NCBI RefSeq assembly: GCF_042651785.1
Contig: NZ_JBHSEC010000020.1
Span: 124,001 to 188,000, forward strand
From: Chungangia koreensis
GTDB taxonomy: Bacteria > Bacillota > Bacilli > Bacillales_A > Planococcaceae
DNA: 64,000 nt
Reading direction: 5' to 3'
Shown here: positions 1 to 7,696 of the stretch, piece by piece
Position numbering within the stretch: the first letter of the stretch is position 1
Layout: every line of letters starts with the position of its first letter
Translations under genes and position numbers: made by a program
The notes under the pieces: model-generated
Database searches by the model: none
What the model was told of the DNA's origin: nothing
What the model saw: the letters and a program-made list of their open reading frames with translations, nothing else

Positions 1-1031
1 AGTAAGAAAGCATAATCTGCTTTTGTCTTTGGAGCTAAACCATATTCACTAAAACGTGGATCATTTGCTTTTCCTTCAACATCCCATCTTTGAGAATATG
101 GAGGATTTGCTACAACAGCATCTATACGTAAAGTAGTATAAGTTCCTTCAATGACCCCATTCTCATTTTCATCAAAGTATGGCCAATCTTCTTCGAGTGT
201 ATCTCCATTTCTGGCAATAATATTATCTGGAATTATTCCTCGCATAATCAGGTTCATACGTGTTAAGTTATAAGTATTTTCCTTTAGTTCCTGAGCATAA
301 TATTTAATTGCATTTGTATTCTTTATCTGCTTTGCAACTGATGAACCTATATTTATAAGGAGTGATCCTGAACCACTTGTTGGATCATAAATATCAATAT
401 GATCCTTTCTTAACATTTTAGTATGATGAGCTATTAACTCTGCCATCACTAACGATACTTCATGCGGTGTATAAAATTCGCCGGCTTTTTTTCCCGCATT
501 GGATGCAAACTGACTAATTAAATATTCGTATACAAACCCTAATACATCATAGGATTTATTATCAGTAGGGATATCTTTTATTATTCTAATCAATTGTCTA
601 ATAGCCTTTGTACGTGACTGTGCATTTTCACCCAAGTTTGTAATTCCTTGATCCAGAGTTTTAAGAATATTCTTAAATACTTTCTTGTGAGTATTTCCAA
701 TATTTTTGTTAAATGATGATAAACCAGTAATGACATTATCAACTGTAAAATCTGCACCTAATTCAATCCAATATTGAAACATGTTTTCATAAGAAATGAA
801 ATACCCAAGGTTTTCTTGTATATATGAAACTTGTTCTTTATCATCTTCAGTAAGATTTTTTATATCCTCTTCTGTGTAATGTTCTCTTTTAAGAAATGCT
901 ATCTCATTATCTGAAAGAAACTTATAGAAAATGAATCCAAGAATATAGTCTTTATATTCGTTCGCTTCCATTTTACCTCGTAAATTGTTAGCCGATTCCC
1001 AAATTTTTGCTGCTAATTGTTTTTTATTCAT
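1..1031 (-). CDS. hsdM: Type I restriction-modification methylase subunit HsdM, cut by window edge
   Basis: This is the N-terminal part (about 343 residues) of the DNA methyltransferase subunit of a type I restriction-modification system, which methylates adenine at the recognition site together with HsdS. The protein starts at ATG 1031 behind a GGAGGGG ribosome site. An alpha-helical N-terminal HsdM domain is followed by the SAM-binding motif YDPTSGSGSLL (around residue 220) and the catalytic NPPY motif, seen as ANPPYSQRW (around residue 320). The reading frame is open to base 1, so the C-terminus and presumably hsdS and hsdR lie outside the window. It lies downstream of a RexAB-like pair on the same strand, which suggests a defence island. 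The family call is secure; specificity cannot be inferred. Confidence 0.93.
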   Translation of the reverse strand, partial: MNKKQLAAKIWESANNLRGKMEANEYKDYILGFIFYKFLSDNEIAFLKREHYTEEDIKNLTEDDKEQVSYIQENLGYFISYENMFQYWIELGADFTVDNVITGLSSFNKNIGNTHKKVFKNILKTLDQGITNLGENAQSRTKAIRQLIRIIKDIPTDNKSYDVLGFVYEYLISQFASNAGKKAGEFYTPHEVSLVMAELIAHHTKMLRKDHIDIYDPTSGSGSLLINIGSSVAKQIKNTNAIKYYAQELKENTYNLTRMNLIMRGIIPDNIIARNGDTLEEDWPYFDENENGVIEGTYTTLRIDAVVANPPYSQRWDVEGKANDPRFSEYGLAPKTKADYAFL

Positions 1032-1539
1032 TTTGCCCCTCCAATATTTCTGTAGAAATCTGTGATCTGTCTATTCTTTGCGATCATCAGCTCGTCAATC
1101 CTACGAAAATATAAAACATATTTTATATAAATACTATATCATTTGTATTGGCTTAGTAAATGTGGACAATTCCTAAATAGTTGTATCTATATATGGATCC
1201 CATTCTTACTAACGCCTCTAATACCTACAGTTATTAAACATTTACAATATATTTAGAAATGAAATAAAGCATAAACCTTCAAAATGAAAGGTTATGCTTT
1301 AATAGTCAATAAGACGAAAATATTGATATCTGTATTTGAAAAACCAAAGAATAATTTTTAGTCCCCCTACATTATACGGTCCAGGACTAATCCAAATTTT
1401 TGTCCGTCATTTCCCTATGATAGGTTAACGTCTTAAAGTAAAGTCCTCCATTACAATTATCCCTTTTACAATGTATATGTCTTTATCGTTTGTTTGGAAA
1501 AATAAAACCTAAAATTAATTAAAAATAAAGAAATGTAAA
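1032..1539. other. Intergenic region between hsdM and RexB-like gene
   Basis: This 508-bp AT-rich gap holds no convincing ORF. It contains the terminator at 1266-1300 and an inverted repeat TTAGTCC/GGACTAA at 1358-1364 and 1384-1390 around a CCGTATAATG core read on the minus strand. The hsdM promoter must lie between about 1060 and 1260, but no -35/-10 pair is good enough to call. Confidence 0.5.
1266..1300 (-). terminator. Rho-independent terminator downstream of the RexAB-like operon
   Basis: AAAGCATAAACCTT and AAGGTTATGCTTT form a stem of about 13 bp with one bulge around a CAAAATG-type loop, flanked by A/T runs. It lies about 240 bp beyond the stop of the leftward RexB-like gene and before hsdM, so it probably ends the upstream operon. 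It could act in both directions. Confidence 0.6.
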
Positions 1540-2166
1540 TCATTCTTTATTTTCTTCTCCAAGTTTTTTCTCTATAGCATATTTAACTAATAATAATCTG
1601 ATACACGTTCCAAGTAGCATTACAGAATAAATTAAGCTGAAAAATGTAAAATAAATATTTATAAAGCTAACCACGGAAAACCATACAATATTAAAATAAC
1701 TCACCGTCATTATAATAAAGTATGTAAGTAATAAAATTATGATTGTTAAAGAAATAATTGCGCCTGCAAAATAAAAACTAAAAATAATATCGATTAATGA
1801 ATATAGTTTCTTTTCCTTAACTAATTTAGTAATAAATTTTTCACCAATTGTTGCAGTTACTATTGCTAAACCAGCAAGAGAAAGACCTAAAATTGTAAAC
1901 ATCCCACCAATAAAAACAGGTATTAATGTTAATACGGAATTAAAAAAGTCTTGCCGAGACTGGTTATAAAAGATATGAACTAATACAAGCACACCTATAG
2001 ATAAAAGAAAATTGAAAAAAGCTTCTTTTTCAGATATCAAATCCTTGTATTTCTTAGTAGCAAATAATAATTGATGGAATCGATTAAAATTTAATACTTT
2101 TTTTAAGTCTGGATCTTTCAGGACCGATAGGATATCTTCTTTATTCTCGTCCCTCTTCTCGTTCAT
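1540..2166 (-). CDS. Four-helix membrane protein, RexB-like putative effector
   Basis: This 208-residue protein has a charged N-terminus (residues 1-45) followed by about four hydrophobic segments (about 48-66, 76-104, 122-152 and 158-192), so it should sit in the cytoplasmic membrane. Phage lambda RexB is a four-helix membrane protein thought to act as an ion channel that depolarises the infected cell. From memory, the stretch from the second helix through the basic loop (EKFITKLVKEKKLY) into the third helix parallels the RexB segment containing SRTRRLAKIREYGY. The start codon overlaps the 3' end of the RexA-like gene by 26 nt and has the site GAGGTGATGAGAA, which indicates translational coupling. 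It is longer than lambda RexB (144 aa) because of the N-terminal extension. The assignment rests on remembered sequence and gene order; the Kiwa protein KwaA is an alternative four-helix partner. Confidence 0.55.
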   Translation of the reverse strand: MNEKRDENKEDILSVLKDPDLKKVLNFNRFHQLLFATKKYKDLISEKEAFFNFLLSIGVLVLVHIFYNQSRQDFFNSVLTLIPVFIGGMFTILGLSLAGLAIVTATIGEKFITKLVKEKKLYSLIDIIFSFYFAGAIISLTIIILLLTYFIIMTVSYFNIVWFSVVSFINIYFTFFSLIYSVMLLGTCIRLLLVKYAIEKKLGEENKE

Positions 2167-3037
2167 TTCTCATCACCTCATTGGCTCTTTGAGCCGTATA
2201 GATTTTACCTGCCTCCTCTGTCAATTCGGCAATAACAGGTAATGAATTTCTATTGGAGTTATGTACTGGTCTTTTTAATAATGTGTGTTTCTCACTGTCT
2301 ATTTCAAATGGGTTACCGTTATCATCTCTTCCAATAGCTCTTACTTTTGCATAAGCTTTTTTAGCCAAGCTTATAAATTCATTTATCAATTTTGAATTCT
2401 TTTTTAATGGTTCTTTAATAGTACCGGTTAGCTTCATTTTCAAGTTTTGAGCATTTGTATCCTTAACATCTTCGCCTAAAATTTCAAGTAGCTCTCCAAT
2501 AGATTTTTGGTCGCTGTTAGAAGGTATTAAACTTACTTCAATTTCTTTTAATACTTTTATCCGCTTAAATTTTTCCTCAAGCTGTCCCGCATCATTAATT
2601 AATATTAATACAACATTACCCACTTCTGGTACACACTCTTCAACCAATAAAGTAAAGTACTTTATAAATGATTCCTTTGTAAAGGTTTGCTTTGGAACAA
2701 AGCCTATTACTTCTTTATGTATATCAAAGCTAAAAGATACATAATCAGCTTTATTATTTGCAGGATTATCAATTACATCGTCTTCTATTTCGTCATAATG
2801 CGAGTTTATACCATCATAGTATTTCACCAGTGTTCCATTTAATACATAATCTTGTTGATCATGAAAAAGTTGAATGAACTTATATGTGATTTCTTCATCC
2901 TTGTCGTCAACAATTCGGGCATCTTGATTTATACCGGTAAATACCTTTTCTAATAATTCAGCTAAATTTTCTTCACCTTCTCTTATTTTATGTATTTTCT
3001 CATTAAAATTAAATTTTGCTGTATAAAATGTAGCCAT
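2141..3037 (-). CDS. Soluble RexA-like putative phage sensor
   Basis: The product is a 298-residue soluble protein with no signal peptide. An upstream in-frame ATG exists at 3058, but ATG 3037 sits 7 nt after GGAGG and gives an N-terminus (MATFYTAKF) that parallels lambda RexA (MKNGFYATYR). Further remembered parallels run in order: a leucine-rich segment near residues 25-35; FSFDIHKEVIGFVPKQTF against RexA FLFVEGDTIGFARTVF; and a GELLEILG stretch against GDILKVLG. RexA is the DNA-binding sensor that activates RexB in lambda superinfection exclusion. The same order (soluble gene, then four-helix membrane gene, overlapping) and proximity to hsdM support a defence role. No domain search was run; a DUF4747-like or other uncharacterised defence family remains possible. 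Confidence 0.55.
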   Translation of the reverse strand: MATFYTAKFNFNEKIHKIREGEENLAELLEKVFTGINQDARIVDDKDEEITYKFIQLFHDQQDYVLNGTLVKYYDGINSHYDEIEDDVIDNPANNKADYVSFSFDIHKEVIGFVPKQTFTKESFIKYFTLLVEECVPEVGNVVLILINDAGQLEEKFKRIKVLKEIEVSLIPSNSDQKSIGELLEILGEDVKDTNAQNLKMKLTGTIKEPLKKNSKLINEFISLAKKAYAKVRAIGRDDNGNPFEIDSEKHTLLKRPVHNSNRNSLPVIAELTEEAGKIYTAQRANEVMRNEREEGRE

Positions 3038-3653
3038 CCATACCCCTCCATGTAACAAGTCTTAATTTATATTTCGACATTACTCCTCTCTTTTCCAGAT
3101 TGTAATGCGATATATCGTTCGTCATTTTATGACAATTAACGACAAAAATGATGTCTTACCCCTGCAAATACACTGAATTAATTCCCAATAATGGTAAGGT
3201 GAGAGCAAAACTTGTTAGCACGATTGCGGCTTTCTCAACTCCGCCTAGACACTCCAACCAGAAACTGCAACCCATCAAACAAGCATGCAAAGCAGAAGTT
3301 AGTACTTTTTTTCACTTGTCATTGGAAGCTGTAATCAGTAGTATTCCAGCAATCGCTATTTGCATCTTAAAATGTTTTTAACGGTTCCCCCTTAAATCAG
3401 CCGTTCGATTCTGCAGATACTGATTCCTTGATAATATAGCAAATCCAAGTTCACGACGGCCACGGAAGAAATACATGAGATACCAAAACTTCGACGTTTC
3501 ACTTTAAAATCCTAATCAATCCGATCTTCCTACTCTTTCTTCTTCTTCCGTTCCCACCCGGTTATTAATTACTATGCTTTCAAGAAACACTTTAATAAAA
3601 ATAGTAGGCAAAGAACATGAACAATACTGATTCACTTATTTAATGATCAAGGA
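3038..3653. other. Gene-poor stretch, possibly degenerate coding sequence on the minus strand
   Basis: About 600 bp lie between the RexA-like gene and the ABC transporter. The only long plus-strand ORF (3148-3381) has no ribosome site and biased, unconvincing composition. On the minus strand two short frames read like protein fragments: one around 3495-3375 ending in RTADLRGNR, and one from 3362 to 3150 interrupted by a TGA after ITASNDK and then reading hydrophobically to LGINSVYLQG. They may be remains of a lost membrane-protein gene, but I cannot name it. No terminator or promoter is clear here. Confidence 0.3.
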
Positions 3654-5177
3654 TTATTCATCGTTTAGTAATTGATTTCTTTCCAAATACTCTCTCGCTA
3701 CATCCTCAGCTCTCTTCTTCTCCACCGCAACTTCATAATTCATCTTTCTCATTTCGTCATCGCTGATTTTTCCAGAGAGTTTATTCAAAATCTCTTCTAA
3801 CTCCGGGTATTTTTCTAATGTCTCTTTCTTCAACAGAGGTGCACCTTGATATGGAGGGAATAAATTTAGGTCATCCTCTAACACAGTCAAGTTATACCGT
3901 TGAAGTTCACTATCTGTTGAGTAGGCATCGACTAAATTGATTTCTTCTGACTCAACTGCAGTATATCGCAGTTCTGGCTGCATAGTGGTTACTTCAGGGA
4001 ATTCGATACCATAAAGTTCTTGGATTCCGAGATATCCGTCTTCACGTTCTGGAAATTCTGGTGTGAAGCCTGCGTGAATGCTTCCCTCTATCGGTTTTAA
4101 GTCTGAAATCGTCTTTAAGTTATGCTCTTTTGCCAAAGAAGCGGGAACCGCTAATGCATACGTATTATTAAATTCCATTGGCTCAAGCAATACTAAGTCC
4201 AATTTGTCTGCTAATCCTTCTTTTGCTTGTTTATATACTTCTTCACGGTCCGTGCTGTTCGGTTGTTCTTTTAGGAGATCGACTATGACGGTCCCCGTGA
4301 ATTCCGGATAGATGTCAATACTGCCTGACGTCAGGGCATTATAGACGAATGTTGTCCCGCCCATATTCGGTTTCACCTCAACCGTTAGTGAGGAGTGCTC
4401 TTCGATCAGCAGTTTGTACATATTCATTAAGATTTCAGGTTCGGACCCCAATTTACCGCCGATTACTAAATCCGCTTTGTTTGGCTGCGCGAAAGAAGAA
4501 ACTGTAATGACTAAAAAACCTGCTACCATTACCGAAACAATGGAGATCAACGACTTTTTAAAGGATAGTTTTTCAAGCTGCTTCAGCAAAAAGTCGAAGA
4601 AGATCGCTAAAAGAGCTGCAGGAATCGCGCCTAAAAGAATCAGGTCTGCATTATTTCTGCTGATGCCAACGAGAATGAGGTCACCTAACCCTCCAGCACC
4701 GATTAATGCAGCGATTGTTGCTGTACCGATAATCAGAACCATGGATGTTCGAATACCTGCCATAATGACCGGCATCGCAAGAGGAAGCTCGACTTTAAAA
4801 AGCAATCGTCGGTTGTTCATCCCTAATCCTTTTGCCGCTTCGATCAAGTTTGGATCCACTTCTTTTATTCCTGTATAAATATTTCTCAAAATAGGAAGTA
4901 GAGCATAAATGACAAGTGCGATAATAGCTGGAATTGTTCCGATTCCGACAAGCGGTATTAATAATCCTAATAGAGCTAATGACGGAATCGTCTGGAAGAC
5001 AGCTGTAATTCCGATGACAAACTCCGCAGCTTTTTCTCTTCTACTCAAGTAAATTCCAAGAGGAATGGCAATAAGTAACGCAAAAAATAGGGCGATAAAT
5101 GCGATTTCGATATGTTCAAAGAGTCCATCTATCAAATCTTCTTTTCTATTGAAGAAGGTTTCAATTAAACTATTCAT
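3654..5177 (-). CDS. Fused ABC permease and substrate-binding protein, OpuC/EgtU type
   Basis: This 507-residue protein joins an ABC permease (residues about 1-210, five or six membrane helices, with the EAA-type loop EAAKGLGMNNRRLLFKVELP) to an OpuAC-type substrate-binding domain (about 235-500, beginning VIGGKLGSEPEIL). One subunit therefore captures substrate outside and forms the membrane pore. Fused proteins of this family import quaternary amines such as glycine betaine, choline or carnitine. A closely related subgroup of the same length, EgtU of Streptococcus pneumoniae, imports ergothioneine. The start overlaps the end of the ATPase gene by 8 nt, with site AAGGTGG, so the two are co-translated. 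Substrate cannot be fixed by eye; I favour a trimethylated amine or betaine compound. Confidence 0.88.
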   Translation of the reverse strand: MNSLIETFFNRKEDLIDGLFEHIEIAFIALFFALLIAIPLGIYLSRREKAAEFVIGITAVFQTIPSLALLGLLIPLVGIGTIPAIIALVIYALLPILRNIYTGIKEVDPNLIEAAKGLGMNNRRLLFKVELPLAMPVIMAGIRTSMVLIIGTATIAALIGAGGLGDLILVGISRNNADLILLGAIPAALLAIFFDFLLKQLEKLSFKKSLISIVSVMVAGFLVITVSSFAQPNKADLVIGGKLGSEPEILMNMYKLLIEEHSSLTVEVKPNMGGTTFVYNALTSGSIDIYPEFTGTVIVDLLKEQPNSTDREEVYKQAKEGLADKLDLVLLEPMEFNNTYALAVPASLAKEHNLKTISDLKPIEGSIHAGFTPEFPEREDGYLGIQELYGIEFPEVTTMQPELRYTAVESEEINLVDAYSTDSELQRYNLTVLEDDLNLFPPYQGAPLLKKETLEKYPELEEILNKLSGKISDDEMRKMNYEVAVEKKRAEDVAREYLERNQLLNDE

Positions 5178-6129
5178 TTATTCCACCTTCTTTCACGTTA
5201 TGTAATACGTGCTGGATCATAGATTGCCTGCTTAAAAGCCCAACCACTTCCCCGTCTTTTTCCACCCCTACTTCATCTCGTTCAGATAATGCTTCTAACG
5301 TCTGTTGGAGTGAACTCGAAATTGGGATCATCGGTAATCCTTCCACTGCGAGGGGTTCTGTACTTCTTGTCAGCAAATTCTCCAAGTTAAATTCAGGTTG
5401 GTCCTGTTTCACTTTCCCTATGAATTCCTGCACAAAGTCATTGGCAGGATGAGAGATCAACTCGCTCGGGGTACCTACTTGCACAATCTCTCCTTCATTC
5501 ATCATACAAATCCGATCACCCAACTTAAGGGCTTCATGCATATCATGTGTAACAAAAACGATAGTTTTCTTGATGGCTTTTTGGAGTTTTATAATATCGT
5601 CTTGCAATTTCTCTCTGCTGATCGGATCGAGTGCACTAAAAGGCTCATCCATTAGAATAATATCTGGGTCAGCTGCTAAAGCTCTGACAACCCCGACTCT
5701 TTGCTGTTGACCGCCTGACAATTCACTCGGCTTTCTATGTTTGAACGTTTGTGGATCTAAACCGACCATCTCTAATAACTCGTCCACTTTACGAGAGATT
5801 TTATCTTTACTCCACTTTTTAATTTCTGGAACAACTGCTATATTTTCTTCCACCGTCATATGCGGGAAAAGTGCTATCTGCTGAAGCACATACCCAATAT
5901 TCCACCTTAGTTCATGAATATCGTACTCACTAATTTCTTTGCCATTAATGTAAATAGAACCGTCAGAACTATTGATTAAACGGTTAATCATTTTAAGTGT
6001 TGTGGATTTACCACTGCCGCTCGGTCCAATAAGAACAAAAAACTCTCCTTCATGGATGGTGAGGTTTAATGACTTAACGGCAGCCGTACCATCATCATAT
6101 TGTTTGGTCACATTTTCAAATTGGATCAT
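5170..6129 (-). CDS. ABC transporter ATP-binding protein, OpuCA/EgtV type
   Basis: The 319-residue ATPase powers the fused permease encoded just downstream. Walker A is GPSGSGKST (about residues 35-43), the signature is LSGGQQQRVGVVRAL, Walker B is DIILMDEPFSALDP and the switch histidine is in TIVFVTHDMHEAL. The Q-loop YVLQQIALFPHMT is typical of the quaternary-amine uptake subfamily. After the nucleotide-binding domain there is about 80 residues resembling a single or partial CBS region (DEVGVEKDGEVVGLLSRQSM), shorter than the tandem CBS of OpuAA/OpuCA. Start ATG 6129 follows TAGGAGGATAAA. The gene is first in a two-gene operon. ABC class is certain; substrate is inferred from the partner. 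Confidence 0.9.
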   Translation of the reverse strand: MIQFENVTKQYDDGTAAVKSLNLTIHEGEFFVLIGPSGSGKSTTLKMINRLINSSDGSIYINGKEISEYDIHELRWNIGYVLQQIALFPHMTVEENIAVVPEIKKWSKDKISRKVDELLEMVGLDPQTFKHRKPSELSGGQQQRVGVVRALAADPDIILMDEPFSALDPISREKLQDDIIKLQKAIKKTIVFVTHDMHEALKLGDRICMMNEGEIVQVGTPSELISHPANDFVQEFIGKVKQDQPEFNLENLLTRSTEPLAVEGLPMIPISSSLQQTLEALSERDEVGVEKDGEVVGLLSRQSMIQHVLHNVKEGGINE

Positions 6130-6332
6130 TTTATCCTCCTACAATTAGATGTCGGTTATACTGTTATTTTCCATTAGCCTATCCCTTCTTGGATTATGCT
6201 GCTATGATCTTTAGTCATAATCATATACCAACAAAAGATGCGATTCATTTAATACACCTTCTCTACTCCATCTGCCATTGTTTCCTATATCGATACACGG
6301 TAATTTCATACACATTGATATTTATTAGAAAT

Positions 6333-6377
6333 AAAAAAAGCGACTAAATCTGCTAAATAGATTGAGTCGCTTAAAAC
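6333..6377 (-). terminator. Terminator-like hairpin in a divergent intergenic region
   Basis: AAGCGACT..AAATCT (6339-6352) pairs with AGATTGAGTCGCTT (6359-6372), and on the minus strand a run of seven T follows. It lies between two divergent genes, so no annotated gene runs into it. It could end a short leftward transcript covering a 10-codon ORF at 6396-6428. Confidence 0.55.
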
Positions 6378-6395
6378 ATTACGAGTTAGCCTTTT

Positions 6396-6428
6396 TTACT
6401 TCTTCGAGTCAAACCATCGTATTTTCAT
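6396..6428 (-). CDS. Ten-codon ORF (MKIRWFDSKK) before a terminator, doubtful
   Basis: On the minus strand a GGAAGAAG ribosome-like sequence is followed by an ATG at 6428 and codons for MKIRWFDSKK, then TAA and 20 bases later the hairpin at 6339-6372. A TTGACA hexamer occurs upstream without a convincing -10. It could be a tiny protein, a leader peptide, or the tail of a lost gene. The only support is the arrangement SD, ORF, terminator. Confidence 0.2.
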   Translation of the reverse strand: MKIRWFDSKK

Positions 6429-6512
6429 GACTTCTTCCTGTCTGAGGATGAGCCTGTGTCAAAGTAATCCTTCTATAGATGGGCATATATACCGGTGTTT
6501 TGAGTACACCCA

Positions 6513-6521
6513 CATATACTA
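6513..6521 (+). promoter_or_regulatory. Sigma-K-like -10 element upstream of the glycine-rich gene
   Basis: CATATACTA fits the mother-cell sigma-K -10 consensus CATANNNTA and lies 33 bp before the chosen start codon, a suitable distance. No clear -35 AC at the expected spacing was found, so this is suggestive only. It would fit a late sporulation coat-type gene. Confidence 0.35.
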
Positions 6522-6554
6522 TTTAGGCAGTGATTAAATTTGGGAGGTTTAACT

Positions 6555-6938
6555 ATGTATCCTGAAATGGAATTATCTGATGCAGACTTTGGGTTTGAAG
6601 CATCTGATTATAGGCATGGTTTTGGTTATGGTCCTGGCATGGGTTATGGAGCTCCAGGTGTTGGCGGTTGGGGCTCTGGTTTCGGCTATGGCCCTGGTCT
6701 TGGTTTCGGTGCTCCAGGTGTCGGCGGTTATGGGTCTGGCTTCGGTTATGGTCCTGGTCTTGGTTTTGGCGCTCCGGGTGTTGGCGGTTATGGTTCTGGC
6801 TTCGGCTATGGTCCTGGTCTTGGTTTTGGTGCACCAGGTGTTGGCGGTTATGGTTCCGGCTTCGGCTATGGCCCTGGTCTTGGTTTCGGAGGTCCTGGAT
6901 TCCCACATAGACACCACCATCGCTATCGTCCATACTAA
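6555..6938 (+). CDS. Glycine-rich tandem-repeat protein with His-rich tail, possible spore coat protein
   Basis: The 127-residue product starts at ATG 6555, 7 nt after GGGAGG; a TTG at 6540 overlaps that site and is less likely. After an acidic N-terminus (MYPEMELSDADFGFEASDY) it consists of about four and a half copies of a 20-residue Gly/Tyr/Phe/Pro repeat, then ends in PHRHHHRYRPY. The DNA repeats with an exact 60-bp period from about 6619 to 6890. No signal peptide or membrane helix is present. Gly/Tyr-rich repeats with a basic His/Tyr tail are common in Bacillales coat and crust proteins, and a sigma-K-like -10 lies upstream. That role is an inference. Repeat number is likely to vary between strains. 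Confidence 0.7.
   Translation: MYPEMELSDADFGFEASDYRHGFGYGPGMGYGAPGVGGWGSGFGYGPGLGFGAPGVGGYGSGFGYGPGLGFGAPGVGGYGSGFGYGPGLGFGAPGVGGYGSGFGYGPGLGFGGPGFPHRHHHRYRPY
6615..6890 (+). repeat. 60-bp tandem repeat inside the glycine-rich gene
   Basis: Consecutive 60-base units encode the same 20 residues with mostly synonymous third-position differences (GGC/GGT, GCT/GCA). The synonymous drift shows selection on the peptide, not recent slippage alone. The long open frames on both strands here are by-products of this repeat. Confidence 0.85.
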
Positions 6939-7008
6939 CTCACTAATAGACTCTTCTATAATAATTCTTGCACCGCTTATGCGCTGCTTTTCAGCTTTAA
7001 CAAAAAAG

Positions 7009-7040
7009 GCGACTCCATCTTTAATAAAATTGGAGTCGCC
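7009..7040 (+). terminator. Terminator of the glycine-rich gene
   Basis: GGCGACTCCA (7009-7018) and TGGAGTCGCC (7031-7040) form a perfect 10-bp stem with a 12-nt loop, with TTTATT after it and a run of A before it. It can serve both the rightward gene and the convergent leftward mhq operon. Confidence 0.8.
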
Positions 7041-7091
7041 TTTATTCATAGTTTCACTGCATAAGATGATTCCTATAGAACGCAACGAAAA

Positions 7092-7694
7092 TTACATATT
7101 TTTGTACCACTCTGAAGCGGCTGCCACTTCACTACTTGTCAATGAGTGACCGCGATTTTCCCAGTGAATTCGCACCTTCGCACCTGCGTCTGAAAGAAGT
7201 TTTTCAAGTTCCGTAGACTCTTCAGGCGAACAGATCGGATCGTTTGTTCCAGCCCCGATAAATACCGGAGTGTCGTTCAATTTAGGCAATTCGATTCCTC
7301 GTCTTGGCACCATCGGGTGGTGAAGGATCGCTGCTTTTAAAGAGTTTTCATAATGGAACAACAGGCTTGCTGCGATATTTGCTCCATTAGAATATCCGAT
7401 TGCAATGATATTTTGGCGGTCAAATCCGTGTTCCTGTGCTGCCTCATCCAAAAAGTCATTTAATTGCTGTGTACGGGCGATTAGATCTTCTATATCGAAG
7501 ACACCTTCTGCAAGACGGCGGAAGAAACGCGGCATTCCATTTTCCAGTACTTCCCCTCTCACACTAAGGAATCCTGCTTCCTCATCCAACATACCTGCTA
7601 ACGGAATTAAATCATTTTCATTCCCACCAGTTCCATGTAGTAATAGAAAGGTTGGTTTAGTTGGATTGGCTGCTTTTTGATAAATATGTTTCAT
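7092..7694 (-). CDS. mhqD: MhqD-like carboxylesterase/hydrolase
   Basis: A 200-residue alpha/beta hydrolase of the phospholipase/carboxylesterase family. The oxyanion region is LLLHGTGGNENDL (about 18-30), the nucleophile elbow is GYSNGA (Ser near 101), Asp is in GTNDPICSPEE and His in ENRGHSLT, which together give a complete catalytic triad. In B. subtilis MhqD (YodD) belongs to the MhqR regulon induced by catechol, methylhydroquinone and diamide. Here it is the last gene of a four-gene leftward operon, starting 2 nt after the stop of a ring-cleavage dioxygenase, with the site GGGAG. The precise substrate is unknown. Confidence 0.82.
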   Translation of the reverse strand: MKHIYQKAANPTKPTFLLLHGTGGNENDLIPLAGMLDEEAGFLSVRGEVLENGMPRFFRRLAEGVFDIEDLIARTQQLNDFLDEAAQEHGFDRQNIIAIGYSNGANIAASLLFHYENSLKAAILHHPMVPRRGIELPKLNDTPVFIGAGTNDPICSPEESTELEKLLSDAGAKVRIHWENRGHSLTSSEVAAASEWYKNM

Positions 7695-7696
7695 CC

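Noticed and set aside
1540..3037. Kiwa (KwaA/KwaB) defence system
   Set aside because: KwaA is also a four-helix protein, but the soluble partner does not resemble the KwaB sequence I remember; RexAB fits better.
3148..3381. 77-codon plus-strand ORF
   Set aside because: No ribosome site, no recognisable protein character, and the opposite strand looks more like eroded coding sequence.
6553..7149. Long ORFs on both strands over the glycine-rich gene
   Set aside because: They result from the 60-bp repeat being open in several frames; only the frame with GGGAGG and Gly-rich sequence is credible.
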